NCBI GenBank assembly: GCA_947629655.1
Contig: CANREL010000001.1
Location: 1-64,000 of the forward strand
Reading direction: 5' to 3'
DNA from: an uncultured Bacilli bacterium
GTDB taxonomy: Bacteria > Bacillota_I > Bacilli_A > RF39 > UBA660
DNA: 64,000 nucleotides
The translations under genes were made by a program, and so were the position numbers. A model generated the notes under the pieces. That model worked only from the letters and a program-made list of their open reading frames with translations, did not search any database and was not told where the DNA came from. Below, piece by piece: positions 1 to 7,735 of the stretch. Within the stretch, counting starts at the first letter, position 1. Each line of letters begins with the position of its first letter.

Positions 1-70
1 GATGAGTAGAACTAATAGCTTTTAATGTTCTTTGACTAGGATTTAGTTCTTGCAATAATTTTACTTTCAT
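1..70 (-). CDS. Partial CDS, N-terminal 23 residues, function unknown
   Basis: The first 23 codons of a minus-strand gene run off the left edge. It begins MKVKLLQELNPSQRTLK. An AAAGGAGG ribosome binding site sits about ten bases before the ATG at 68-70, so this is very likely a real start. The visible part has no signal peptide or membrane segment, and I do not recognise the family. It lies downstream of the tRNA-Gly terminator, so it probably has its own promoter in the short gap near 75-110. Confidence 0.6.
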   Translation of the reverse strand, partial: MKVKLLQELNPSQRTLKAISSTH

Positions 71-110
71 GAAAAAAGTGCCTCCTTTCACAAAAGAAAA
101 CACTTTATAA

Positions 111-141
111 AATAAAAAGTACATCATTTCTGACGTACTTT
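111..141 (-). terminator. Terminator after tRNA-Gly
   Basis: On the minus strand an AAAGTAC...GTACTTT stem of about ten pairs is followed by a T-rich tail. It lies immediately 3' of the tRNA. Confidence 0.7.
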
Positions 142-150
142 GATTTTAAA

Positions 151-224
151 TGGAGCAGATGATGGGAATCGGACCCACGCAGTCAGCTTGGAAGGCTGAG
201 GTTCTACCATTAAACTACATCTGC
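151..224 (-). tRNA. tRNA-Gly (anticodon TCC)
   Basis: This is a 74-base cloverleaf on the minus strand, running from GCAGATG to an encoded TGCTCCA 3' end. The acceptor stem GCAGATG pairs with CATCTGC, and the T arm contains GGTCCGATTCC. The anticodon loop is CTTCCAA, which gives anticodon TCC (glycine). CCA is encoded in the DNA. Confidence 0.96.
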
Positions 225-279
225 ATCAGTAGACATTTAAAAATATATCATAATATATTTATAGATGTCAACATAAATT

Positions 280-792
280 TTATATAATCAAATCGAGTAT
301 TCCGTATGAGAAAATAGCCATTATTACTCCCGCTAGTAAAACTCCTATTGCTGCTGCTAAAAAAGCTTTTTTCTTATCCATATCCAACATGGCAGCAATT
401 AATGATCCCGTCCAGGCTCCAGTTCCAGGTAGGGGAATACCAACAAATAGAACGATACCCCAAAATCCATATTTTTCAATTTGTCCTTTTTTATCTTCTA
501 CTTTTTTATCTAACCATTTCACAATTTTACTAAATATTTTAATGTTGCGCATCCAATTTAGAATTATTCTTATAAACCATAGAATGAATGGCACTGGCAA
601 TATATTAGCTATGTAACAAACTACGAACGCTTTAATGAGATTGAGCTTTAATAATGCTGCTGCAATCATACCACCTCTAAGTTCGATGATGGGTAACATT
701 GATATTATAAAAACAGTTGTACACTTACCAATTTCGGTCCCAGTGATTCCTGCAAAAACCGTAATGAAGAAACTAACTAACTTTTCAGTCAT
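280..792 (-). CDS. Small multidrug export family membrane protein (COG2426)
   Basis: This 170-residue integral membrane protein has about four hydrophobic segments (roughly residues 5-35, 50-80, 105-130 and 140-168). It carries the family hallmarks ELRGG near residue 38 and GIPLPGTGAWTGSLIA near residue 117, with a lysine-rich cytoplasmic loop between them. Those motifs match the Sm_multidrug_ex (PF06695/COG2426) family. The name is historical: the transported substrate of these proteins is not established. An AGGAGG site precedes the ATG. The gene stands alone and is divergent from the DedA gene, so it probably has its own promoter in the 793-892 gap. Confidence 0.85.
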   Translation of the reverse strand: MTEKLVSFFITVFAGITGTEIGKCTTVFIISMLPIIELRGGMIAAALLKLNLIKAFVVCYIANILPVPFILWFIRIILNWMRNIKIFSKIVKWLDKKVEDKKGQIEKYGFWGIVLFVGIPLPGTGAWTGSLIAAMLDMDKKKAFLAAAIGVLLAGVIMAIFSYGILDLII

Positions 793-892
793 ACATACCT
801 CCTAGACTTATTTAATTATATTAGATTATTATTGGCTGGTCAAATCATTTCATAATAAATATATTCATAAATATAATTAAATAGGTGAAAAA

Positions 893-1501
893 ATGGACAA
901 TTTTGTTTTGAATTTAATAAATGAATATGGCTACATTGGCATGTTCTTAGGCATGGTTTTGGAAGCTGTCATCATCATAATTCCGAGTGAGCTCATTTTA
1001 GCAACGGGAGGCATTTTGGCTAGTAAAAATATTTTTACGTTTTGGGGAGCTTTTTTTACTGGTTTAATCGGTAGTGTATTTTGTGCTATCGTTATTTACT
1101 TCATGGGCTACTTTGGCGGAAGTGCTTTTTCTAAAAAATATGGCAAATACTTTTTCATGAAGGAAGATGAAGTTGATAAGAGTAACAATTGGTTTAATAA
1201 ATATGGTTTGTTAGCATCATGTATTGGTAGAAATTTTCCCATCATAAGAACATTGATATCACTTCCCGTTGGAATCGCTCGATTATCTTTTTTTAAATTT
1301 ATTATCTATACGACTATTGGCAGTATTCCTTGGACTTTTGTTTTTGTCTATTTCGGTTATGCTTTAGGAAATAATTGGACCATTTTAAAAGAATTTACCT
1401 CTAGAATGAAAGTTCCCATTCGAATATTATTATTCTTTTTGGTGGCATCATTCATATATAAAAAGTTTTTAAAACGTTTGTTACAGAGATTTATCAATTA
1501 G
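893..1501 (+). CDS. DedA family membrane protein
   Basis: This 202-residue polytopic membrane protein belongs to the DedA/SNARE-associated (PF09335) family, whose members move or flip undecaprenyl-phosphate and other lipids. Diagnostic features are the re-entrant acidic motif IPSELILATGG near residue 30 and GRNFPIIRTLISLPVGI near residue 105 with its conserved arginines and proline. Length is normal for the family. The start is set by an AGGTG site seven bases before the ATG. It converges on the Rieske/FAD gene and overlaps its 3' end by eight bases, with no terminator between them. Confidence 0.9.
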   Translation: MDNFVLNLINEYGYIGMFLGMVLEAVIIIIPSELILATGGILASKNIFTFWGAFFTGLIGSVFCAIVIYFMGYFGGSAFSKKYGKYFFMKEDEVDKSNNWFNKYGLLASCIGRNFPIIRTLISLPVGIARLSFFKFIIYTTIGSIPWTFVFVYFGYALGNNWTILKEFTSRMKVPIRILLFFLVASFIYKKFLKRLLQRFIN

Positions 1502-2957
1502 TCTTTTTTATTTTTATATCATGTGTACTTGGTCCAAAGATGACATTTCCATCAATATCAAAACTCGATCCATGACATGGACAATCCCAAGTTTTAGTTT
1601 GATAGTTAAAAGATAGACTGCATTTCATGTGTGGACATTTGTTGAAAACTTTGTGTTCTTTTTTATTTTCATCAATATATATTCCATAATATATACCATC
1701 CTCTTTAACTATTTTTACATCATCTCTATAAAAATTTCTCTTTCTATTGATTTTAGTATCAATAAATGAATAACCATTTTCTAAATTGAAACCGATGATT
1801 TTGGGAACATTTTTTTCATTTCTCAATGGATCAAATAGTTTTGCATAAGGATTATCTCTTTCTAATAACAAATCACTAATTATTTTACCAGCTAAGATAC
1901 CATTAGTCATTCCCCAAGTATTATATCCAGTTGCCATGAATAAGTTATCTTTAATTTTGCCAACGAACGGCATGTGATCACTTGTCATTATGTCGTGATT
2001 ACTCCAAGCATATTTTATGTCTGGCGATAACTTGCTGCGCATTTTCCAAATAGCTTCATCTCGTTTTTGTAAATCATTGACATTATTGACTAGCGAAGCA
2101 CTCTCACTAGCTAGTATGATGTATTTCTTTTTGTCTTTATAATATCTTATTGATAAGACATCTTTATCGACGTTAATAGCTGAGAAATCTTTTGCCTGTT
2201 TTATCTCACTTGCAACTAAAAAAGATTTTTCAATGCTTGTTTTAAACGGAAAAAAGTAGGGGATTAAGAAAAAGGGATAATGACACGCTAAAACTATTTT
2301 TTTAGCACTTATATTGCCATTCTTAGTATGAGCTATTAAATAGTCTCCTTTCTTTTCAATATTCATAACGCGTGTATTTTCATAGATTTCAATTCTATCT
2401 TTAATGACATCAGCAATTCCATATACGAACTTGACAGGATTGAAGACAAATGTATCATTAGTTTCTAAACTCTTTTTACATGATATTTTTATCGGCAAAC
2501 TATCTTTTAATTTTGCATTAGAATTATCTTTTATTATTTGATAAGTATTTTTTATTTTCTTTTTACCACTAATACTATCAGTAAAAATATAAGAATTTAC
2601 TGATTCTAAGTTACATTTCAAATCATTTTCTAAAATTATTTTTTTAGCTAATCTAATGGCTTCTTTTTGTGAAGATAAATATTTTAAAGAGGTATCTTCA
2701 TCATAGATATTTTTAATTTTTTCTAATAAATCCTCTTGTAAATAAGTGAGTTTACCAGTTGATTTAGCGGTTGTTCCATGACATATTTTATAGCCATCTA
2801 CTAAAACTATTTTTTTATCAGTATTCTGTAAAAAATATGCTGTTGAAAATCCTGTTATCCCACCTCCAATTATCAAGACGTCACAACTAATGTTTTCCTT
2901 TAAAGTTCGATATTTATTTTTGGTCACGCTATCGGACCAAATTGATTTATCTTTCAT
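1494..2957 (-). CDS. FAD-dependent oxidoreductase with C-terminal Rieske domain
   Basis: This 487-residue protein joins a DadA-type (DAO) FAD domain to a C-terminal Rieske [2Fe-2S] domain. The dinucleotide-binding motif DVLIIGGGITGFSTAYF lies at about residues 27-43. The Rieske ligands CPHMKC and CPCHGS lie near residues 440 and 462, giving the CxH...CxxH pattern. Close relatives are annotated as oxidoreductases of unknown amine or amino-acid-like substrate; the electron partner is unknown. I chose the ATG at 2957 over an upstream in-frame ATG at 3002 because GGTGAT sits six bases before it, while the upstream one has no site. The 3' end overlaps the convergent DedA gene. Confidence 0.9.
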   Translation of the reverse strand: MKDKSIWSDSVTKNKYRTLKENISCDVLIIGGGITGFSTAYFLQNTDKKIVLVDGYKICHGTTAKSTGKLTYLQEDLLEKIKNIYDEDTSLKYLSSQKEAIRLAKKIILENDLKCNLESVNSYIFTDSISGKKKIKNTYQIIKDNSNAKLKDSLPIKISCKKSLETNDTFVFNPVKFVYGIADVIKDRIEIYENTRVMNIEKKGDYLIAHTKNGNISAKKIVLACHYPFFLIPYFFPFKTSIEKSFLVASEIKQAKDFSAINVDKDVLSIRYYKDKKKYIILASESASLVNNVNDLQKRDEAIWKMRSKLSPDIKYAWSNHDIMTSDHMPFVGKIKDNLFMATGYNTWGMTNGILAGKIISDLLLERDNPYAKLFDPLRNEKNVPKIIGFNLENGYSFIDTKINRKRNFYRDDVKIVKEDGIYYGIYIDENKKEHKVFNKCPHMKCSLSFNYQTKTWDCPCHGSSFDIDGNVIFGPSTHDIKIKKTN

Positions 2958-3043
2958 AGTATCACCATTATATTGTGAATATAAAAATTGAAATGTATTC
3001 AAAAAAAGAGTTAAATTGATGAGTTATCATTAATAAATAATGC

Positions 3044-3071
3044 TTGTAATTATTTTATTTTGTGATATAAT
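3044..3071 (+). promoter_or_regulatory. Probable typA promoter
   Basis: A TTGTAA box at 3044-3049 is separated by 16 bases from TATAAT at 3066-3071. It lies 30 bases before the typA start. Confidence 0.65.
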
Positions 3072-3100
3072 TGTAAAAGTTTGTAGGAAGTGGGTTAATT

Positions 3101-4909
3101 ATGGAAAAGAGAAATATTGCAATTATTGCTCACGTTGACCATGGTAAAACAACTTTGGTTGATGAAATATTAAAAACGAGTGGAACTTTTAGAGAGAATG
3201 AAGATTTATCTAATGCGACAATGGATTCTAATGCTCTTGAAAGAGAAAGAGGAATTACTATTTTAGCTAAGACTACTGCTATTAATTATAAAGGTTATCG
3301 CATTAATATCTTAGATACGCCAGGACATGCTGATTTTGGCGGTGAAGTTGAGCGTATCATGAATATGGTAGATGGTGTCTTACTTGTCGTTGATGCTTAT
3401 GAAGGTACGATGCCACAGACGAGATTTGTTCTAAAGAAAGCTTTAGAAGCTAAGACTAAGCCAATTGTTGTCATTAATAAAGTTGATAAAGATAGTGCTA
3501 GATGTGCTGAAGTAGTTGATGAAGTATTAGATTTATTCATTGAACTAGGTGCCGATGAAGATCAATTAGATTTTCCTGTTGTCTATGCATCAGCTATTAA
3601 TGGAACTAGTAGTTTAAAAGATGATTTGTCTACTCAAACGCCAGGTTTTAATGAATTGTTAGATTTGATCATTTCTGAGATACCAGCTCCTAGTGGAGAT
3701 GTAAATGCCGATTTGCAATTTCAACCAGCTTTGTTAGATTACAATGATTATGTTGGAAGAATTGGTATTGGTCGTGTTCACAATGGTAAAATTAAAGTTG
3801 GTCAAATGGTTTCATGTCATCGTCTTGATGGATCAATTAAACAGTTCCGTGTTCAAAAGCTATTCGGTTATCTCGGTCTTAAGAGAATTGAAATAGAGGA
3901 AGCTGAAGCAGGCGATATTTGTGCTGTTGCAGGACTTCCAGATCTATCAGTAGGGGAAACTCTATGTGAAGTTGGCATTGATAAACCTCTACCAATATTG
4001 CACATTGATGAGCCAACATTACAAATGACAATCGGGACAAACTCATCACCATTTTGTGGAAAAGATGGTTCATTGTTGACAGCTAGAAAAATTGAAGAGC
4101 GTCTAATGAAAGAAACTCAAAGAGATGTCAGTTTAAGAGTAGCACCAAATGATAGTGAGAGCTGGATTGTCTCAGGTCGTGGCGAACTTCACTTGAGCAT
4201 TTTAATTGAAAACATGCGAAGAGAAGGTTATGAAATAGAAGTATCTAAGCCAGCCGTTATCATCAAAGAAGAAAATGGTCAAAAAATGGAACCATATGAA
4301 GAGTTACAAATTGAATGCCCAGACGATTCAGTTGGAACAGTTATTGAACAATTGGGATTACGTGGTGCAACAATGGAAAACATGACTTCAATCAATGGTC
4401 TAACTAGACTTTTATATACTATTCCATCACGTGGGTTAATCGGTTTTAGTACGGATTTCATGACTATGACGAAGGGATATGGAATAATAAATCACAGTTT
4501 TAAAGAATATCGCCCTATGGCTAGTGTTGAAATAGGTGAGCGTAAATTAGGTGTTTTAGTTTCCATGGAAAATGGTAAGACTACTGCTTATGCTCTAGGT
4601 GCTTTGGAAGATCGTGGTGTCATGTTCGTCGAGCCAGGTGTCGAAGTTTACGAAGGAATGATCGTTGGTGAACATACTCGTGAAAATGATTTGGCAGTCA
4701 ATGCTGTTCGTGGAAAAAATTTGACTAACGTAAGAGCATCTGGTAGTGATCACACTGTCGTTTTAAAAAGACCTCGTCCCATCACTTTGGAATATGCACT
4801 TGATTATATAAATTCTGATGAACTAGTTGAAGTTACACCACTTAATATCAGGTTGCGAAAGAAAATTTTAAATACGGAAACAAGGAAAAAATTTGATGCT
4901 AAAAAGTAA
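3101..4909 (+). CDS. typA: Ribosome-associated GTPase TypA/BipA
   Basis: This 602-residue translational GTPase binds the 70S ribosome and helps late 50S assembly and stress or cold adaptation. The G1 motif [10 protein letters not shown] is at residues 10-19, followed by the ERERGITI switch I region near residue 48, [14 protein letters not shown] near residue 72 and NKVDK near residue 126. An EF-G-like domain V and the BipA-specific C-terminal domain follow, ending in a lysine-rich tail. Length is the family norm. The start is preceded by AGGAAGTGGG. It begins a short same-strand run with the thioredoxin-like gene and trmL. Confidence 0.97.
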   Translation: MEKRNIAIIAHVDHGKTTLVDEILKTSGTFRENEDLSNATMDSNALERERGITILAKTTAINYKGYRINILDTPGHADFGGEVERIMNMVDGVLLVVDAYEGTMPQTRFVLKKALEAKTKPIVVINKVDKDSARCAEVVDEVLDLFIELGADEDQLDFPVVYASAINGTSSLKDDLSTQTPGFNELLDLIISEIPAPSGDVNADLQFQPALLDYNDYVGRIGIGRVHNGKIKVGQMVSCHRLDGSIKQFRVQKLFGYLGLKRIEIEEAEAGDICAVAGLPDLSVGETLCEVGIDKPLPILHIDEPTLQMTIGTNSSPFCGKDGSLLTARKIEERLMKETQRDVSLRVAPNDSESWIVSGRGELHLSILIENMRREGYEIEVSKPAVIIKEENGQKMEPYEELQIECPDDSVGTVIEQLGLRGATMENMTSINGLTRLLYTIPSRGLIGFSTDFMTMTKGYGIINHSFKEYRPMASVEIGERKLGVLVSMENGKTTAYALGALEDRGVMFVEPGVEVYEGMIVGEHTRENDLAVNAVRGKNLTNVRASGSDHTVVLKRPRPITLEYALDYINSDELVEVTPLNIRLRKKILNTETRKKFDAKK

Positions 4910-4967
4910 TTTATTTTTTCCTTTTTCTTTGCTATAATAAAATTATAATTGAGAAAGTGGTGATGAT

Positions 4968-5537
4968 ATGGCAGTGAGTAAAAAGACAAATAAAAAGGAA
5001 AAGAAAAATAATAAGAAAAAAGTTGTAAATGAACAGTTGCGTGAAGTAGCACCTAAAAATTACTTTATCCTTGGTGTTATATTTATCATAGCTTTAGTTG
5101 TTGTAATAGGACTTAGAAATTGGTACATATCATATGAAAATTATCAATTGACAAAACCAGTTCTTGAAGGTAAATTGAGTGAAGTAAAAGTTGCTGAACT
5201 TGATAATTACCTAACTGAGAATAGTGATGCCATTTTGTATATTGAAGTTAGTGAAGATTACAATTCTCGTGAAGTTGCTAAAAAATTATATGATGTCGTT
5301 AAAGAGAGAAATTTAACTGAAAGAGTAGTATATCTAAATTTGAGTTCTGAAGATGAAGATGCTTTCTTTAAAAGTTTTAATGATAAATATATGAAAGAGG
5401 GAAAATTGAAAAAGTATCCCGCTTTAGTGTTATTCGATGATGGAAAAGTTGCCGAGTTTGTTGCAAGAGATGAGACACAAGCATTGAGCATTGGTAAAAT
5501 TGAGCAATTATTTGATGAATATGAGTTAGGGGACTAA
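4968..5537 (+). CDS. Membrane-anchored thioredoxin-fold protein without a CxxC
   Basis: This 189-residue protein has a very basic cytoplasmic head (residues 1-30), one membrane segment (about 33-50) and an extracellular domain. That domain resembles a thioredoxin fold: a strand near AILYIEV, a helix, a strand near VVYLNLS, and a KYPALVLFDDGKV segment at the usual cis-proline position. The redox cysteines are absent; the whole protein has none. It is therefore probably a binding or structural module and not a disulfide enzyme. The start has GTGGTGAT upstream. It is followed by trmL two bases later, so the two are likely co-translated. Confidence 0.65.
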   Translation: MAVSKKTNKKEKKNNKKKVVNEQLREVAPKNYFILGVIFIIALVVVIGLRNWYISYENYQLTKPVLEGKLSEVKVAELDNYLTENSDAILYIEVSEDYNSREVAKKLYDVVKERNLTERVVYLNLSSEDEDAFFKSFNDKYMKEGKLKKYPALVLFDDGKVAEFVARDETQALSIGKIEQLFDEYELGD

Positions 5538-5539
5538 AA

Positions 5540-6049
5540 ATGATCAATATCGTTTTATATGAACCAGAAATACCAGGTAATACTGGAAATATCATGCGTA
5601 CTTGTGTTGCAACTGGAACGAAATTACATTTGATAGAACCATTAGGTTTTAGACTTGATGAGAGCAGTATTAGAAGAAGTGGAGTCAATTACATTGATAA
5701 ACTTGAATATACTGTTTATGAGAATTGGGAAGATTTTAAGAGTAAGAATAAAGGTACCTTTTACTATTTCACTAGATATGGACATAAACCTCATTCCAGT
5801 TTTGATTATTCTAATCCAGATGAAGAGATATATTTAATCTTCGGTAAAGAATCAACAGGTATTCCTAAAGAGATTCTGCGTGAAGATTTAGACCACTGTA
5901 TGCGCATACCTATGACGAGTAATGTTCGTGCTTTAAATTTATCAAATTGTGCGGCCATCGTCTTATACGAAGTACTTCGTCAACAGGATTATCGTGATTT
6001 GTTGCGTGAGGAACCTCATAAGGATAAAGACTTCATTATCAAGGATTAA
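5540..6049 (+). CDS. trmL: tRNA (cytidine/uridine(34)-2'-O)-methyltransferase TrmL
   Basis: This 169-residue SPOUT-class methyltransferase methylates the wobble ribose of tRNA-Leu isoacceptors with S-adenosylmethionine. Visible signatures are the N-terminal EPEIPGNTGNIMRTC, FGKESTGIPKEIL near residue 97, and IPMTSNVRALNLSNCAAIVLYE near residue 124, which build the trefoil knot. Length matches the family. The start is 2 bases after the stop of the preceding gene, with TTAGGGG as the binding site. Downstream is the tRNA-Ala promoter. Confidence 0.95.
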   Translation: MINIVLYEPEIPGNTGNIMRTCVATGTKLHLIEPLGFRLDESSIRRSGVNYIDKLEYTVYENWEDFKSKNKGTFYYFTRYGHKPHSSFDYSNPDEEIYLIFGKESTGIPKEILREDLDHCMRIPMTSNVRALNLSNCAAIVLYEVLRQQDYRDLLREEPHKDKDFIIKD

Positions 6050-6065
6050 AAAAAGAAAATTTTTA

Positions 6066-6094
6066 TTGACAAAAACTGATGAATACCATATACT
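6066..6094 (+). promoter_or_regulatory. tRNA-Ala promoter
   Basis: A consensus TTGACA at 6066-6071, a 17-base spacer and TATACT at 6089-6094 place the start about 15 bases before the tRNA. Confidence 0.85.
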
Positions 6095-6115
6095 TATATT
6101 TGTCAGTTGAATTTT

Positions 6116-6191
6116 GGGGCATTAGCTCAGCTGGGAGAGCGCCACGTTTGCACCGTGGAGGTCAGCGGTTCGATCCCGCTATGCTCCACCA
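6116..6191 (+). tRNA. tRNA-Ala (anticodon TGC)
   Basis: This is a 76-base cloverleaf. The acceptor stem GGGGCAT pairs with ATGCTCC, the D arm contains AGCTCAGCTGGGAGAGC, the anticodon loop is TTTGCAC, the T arm contains GGTTCGATCCC, and the 3' CCA is encoded. Confidence 0.97.
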
Positions 6192-6200
6192 AATTGATAG

Positions 6201-6230
6201 AAAACTCGGACTTTTATAGTTCGAGTTTTA
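6201..6230 (+). terminator. Terminator after tRNA-Ala
   Basis: An AAAACTCG/CGAGTTTT stem with a short T-run lies ten bases after the tRNA end. Confidence 0.75.
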
Positions 6231-6325
6231 AAATGTTTTAATTATTAATATGTCCAATAAAGAAAAATTAGAAAATATAAGAAATTTATCAAAACAAGAA
6301 ATCTATATAATGAAATGAATGAAAC

Positions 6326-6354
6326 TTGCAAAAAAATCCATACTGTGATAATAT
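6326..6354 (+). promoter_or_regulatory. Promoter of antitoxin RNA, copy 1
   Basis: TTGCAA at 6326-6331, a 17-base spacer ending in TGTGA, and TAATAT at 6349-6354. The same arrangement (TTGCAA or TTGCAT, 17-base spacer, then a -10 box) precedes copies 2 and 3. Confidence 0.75.
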
Positions 6355-6360
6355 GTATTC

Positions 6361-6476
6361 AGTAAAGCAATTTGCATAAAATAAAAAAGGGAACATTCAG
6401 TTTTTCCGAGTTGAATGTCTACCCCAATTTATATTGATTCAGACACTTATTCTAGCGAATGAGTGTCATTTTTTTA
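6361..6476 (+). ncRNA. Putative type I antitoxin RNA, copy 1
   Basis: This predicted RNA of about 115 bases starts just after the 6326-6354 promoter and ends at a terminator stem (6442-6467) with a T-run. Its 5' half folds into a hairpin, AACATTCA at 6392-6399 with TTGAATGT at 6411-6418, followed by CTACC. The left arm can pair, with one G-U, to the 5' leader of the toxin mRNA made from the other strand (the complement of plus-strand 6591-6606). The 3' end overlaps the toxin stop and terminator. The layout resembles the Fst/par type of convergent type I system. No peptide is evident in it. Confidence 0.7.
6441..6476. terminator. Shared bidirectional terminator, TA copy 1
   Basis: The GACACT-ATTC/GAAT-AGTGTC stem at 6442-6467 has a T-run on the plus side. 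It ends both the antitoxin RNA (plus) and the toxin mRNA (minus), and it includes the toxin stop codon. Confidence 0.75.
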
Positions 6477-6558
6477 TAACTACTATCATAATGATAAGGA
6501 GAAATAAAATGATAGTAATGAGCTTGAGAACTTTAACAATAAAAGTCTTAGTTTTCAT
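6466..6558 (-). CDS. Putative type I toxin peptide, 30 residues, copy 1
   Basis: This is a 30-residue membrane peptide encoded on the minus strand. It begins MKTKTFIVKVLK, has one hydrophobic segment of about 17 residues, and ends MIVVIKK. The paralog at 57270-57362 has exactly the same length and the same end pattern (I, one residue, then VIKK). A perfect AAAGGAGG site (6569-6576) lies ten bases before the ATG. Upstream in the same mRNA, ACCTCC can pair with the GGAGGT of that site, which would hide it until the leader is processed. Short basic single-span peptides of this kind depolarise membranes in known type I systems (Fst, TxpA). I do not match it to a named toxin family; the role is inferred from layout and conservation. 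Confidence 0.75.
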   Translation of the reverse strand: MKTKTFIVKVLKLITIILFLLIIMIVVIKK

Positions 6559-6624
6559 TTTTATCAAACCTCCTTTCTATAAGAATTGGAGGTAGACACT
6601 CAACAACTGATATTCCCTGTAAAA

Positions 6625-6653
6625 AGTATACTATTTATTATATACAAAAACAA
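6625..6653 (-). promoter_or_regulatory. Toxin mRNA promoter, copy 1
   Basis: On the minus strand TTGTTT (6648-6653), a 17-base spacer and TATACT (6625-6630) precede a conserved ACAGGGAATATCAGTTGTTG start region that is identical in copy 2. Confidence 0.75.
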
Positions 6654-6718
6654 GTGTTCGAGTAATGCTTTATTAAAAAGTTGTTGAACTTCATCCCTTA
6701 GAACAGCATAATGAATTG

Positions 6719-6746
6719 AAACCTTGTTTATCAAGGTTTTTATTTT
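6719..6746 (+). terminator. Stem-loop with T-run before the nuclease-fold gene
   Basis: AACCTTG (6720-6726) pairs with CAAGGTT (6732-6738), followed by TTTTTATTTT. It insulates the next gene from the toxin-antitoxin region. A possible promoter for that gene (TTGTTC 6745-6750, TATAAT 6766-6771, 15-base spacer) follows. Between 6654 and 6718 I see nothing else. Confidence 0.6.
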
Positions 6747-6842
6747 GTTCAAATTTAAATTATGTTATAATTAAAAGAGAAAGAACAAAATCTATCAATA
6801 AAATTCCTTGAAAATAATATAATTTTATAAAGGATGATGATT

Positions 6843-7637
6843 ATGAGTAAAAGTATAATAATTGGAAGCATGAACATCCAAAACAAATATAAAATACCTG
6901 ATTATGATGGATTGGATGACAAAGGTAATGATAATGCTGAAATATTAAAAGAATTTCTTGATAATAACAATATTGATATTTTGGGTACGCAAGAGTTAGT
7001 GCGCCGTTTTATCAACCGCATTAAGGCAACTATTAAACCAAATTATAAAATATATGGAAACTTCCGTTATGGTAATAATAAGATAGTTCAAAAATTGAAA
7101 ATATTTGATCGTTATAATGAAACTGTAAGTATCATTACCAAACATGAAGTAATTAGATCAAAAACTTTGACTCTTCCTTGGATTCCTAAAAATTTTAAAG
7201 ATATAATAAACGGAATTAGATTGAAATCATTACGTCCAAGAGTTGTAACGACAGCCATCATCGATATAAAAGATTTTGGCAAAGTCAATTTCATTAATAC
7301 GCATCTTGATCATCGCTTAAACATCATTCAAATAAGACAATTGAATTATCTCCAAAAGTTAATTGAGAGATCAAAGTATCCAACAATACTAACTGGGGAC
7401 TTCAACATGGATATGAATATGCCTCGCTTTAAATTGTTTGTCGACAATATGGCCGCAATCGGTTATAAACGAGTTCCTAATGCTAAAAAAACCTATAAAT
7501 ATCAAAAGGATAAATTGCCGATTGATCACATCTTCATTCCTAATGAATGGAACATTGAAGAGATTGAAATATCTCAAGATAAATACATGGATTATTTTAG
7601 TGATCATTATCCAATTCTTGTTAGAATATCAAAGTAA
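6843..7637 (+). CDS. Endonuclease/exonuclease/phosphatase family protein
   Basis: This 264-residue protein of the EEP (PF03372) fold hydrolyses phosphodiester or phosphomonoester bonds with a divalent metal. Catalytic blocks are visible in order: MNIQNKY near the start, the metal-binding glutamate in LGTQEL, NTHLDH, LTGDFNMDMN, the IDHIFIP block and SDHYPI near the end. No signal peptide is seen, so it should act in the cytosol. The substrate (DNA, RNA, phospholipid or inositol phosphate) cannot be told. I chose ATG 6843, since AAAGG lies nine bases upstream; the in-frame ATGs at 6834 and 6837 are too close to that site. A terminator follows. Confidence 0.85.
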   Translation: MSKSIIIGSMNIQNKYKIPDYDGLDDKGNDNAEILKEFLDNNNIDILGTQELVRRFINRIKATIKPNYKIYGNFRYGNNKIVQKLKIFDRYNETVSIITKHEVIRSKTLTLPWIPKNFKDIINGIRLKSLRPRVVTTAIIDIKDFGKVNFINTHLDHRLNIIQIRQLNYLQKLIERSKYPTILTGDFNMDMNMPRFKLFVDNMAAIGYKRVPNAKKTYKYQKDKLPIDHIFIPNEWNIEEIEISQDKYMDYFSDHYPILVRISK

Positions 7638-7660
7638 CTTTTACAAAGTTACTTTTTTTA
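7632..7660 (+). terminator. Terminator
   Basis: AAGTAAC pairs with GTTACTT, followed by seven Ts, overlapping the stop of the nuclease-fold gene. Confidence 0.85.
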
Positions 7661-7735
7661 ATAAATTATTATTTCTAATTTACTTATACATATAAAAAAT
7701 GTTACAATCAAATTAGTTCGTGAGGAGTTGTTTTT

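Noticed and set aside
1494-2957. Mycoplasma-type code (TGA as Trp)
   Set aside because: Several genes, including this one, VirB4 part 1, the C39 exporter and both bacteriocin peptides, end at TGA at the expected family length or at an overlap.
6250-6318. 22-codon plus-strand frame starting MSNKEKLENIRN
   Set aside because: It has no ribosome binding site, no counterpart in the second locus, and lies upstream of the antitoxin promoter.
6511-6592. Plus-strand short frame opposite toxin copy 1 (ATG in AAAATGATAGTAATG)
   Set aside because: It has a GGAG upstream, but the peptide is not conserved in copy 2 in length or sequence, whereas the minus-strand peptide is.
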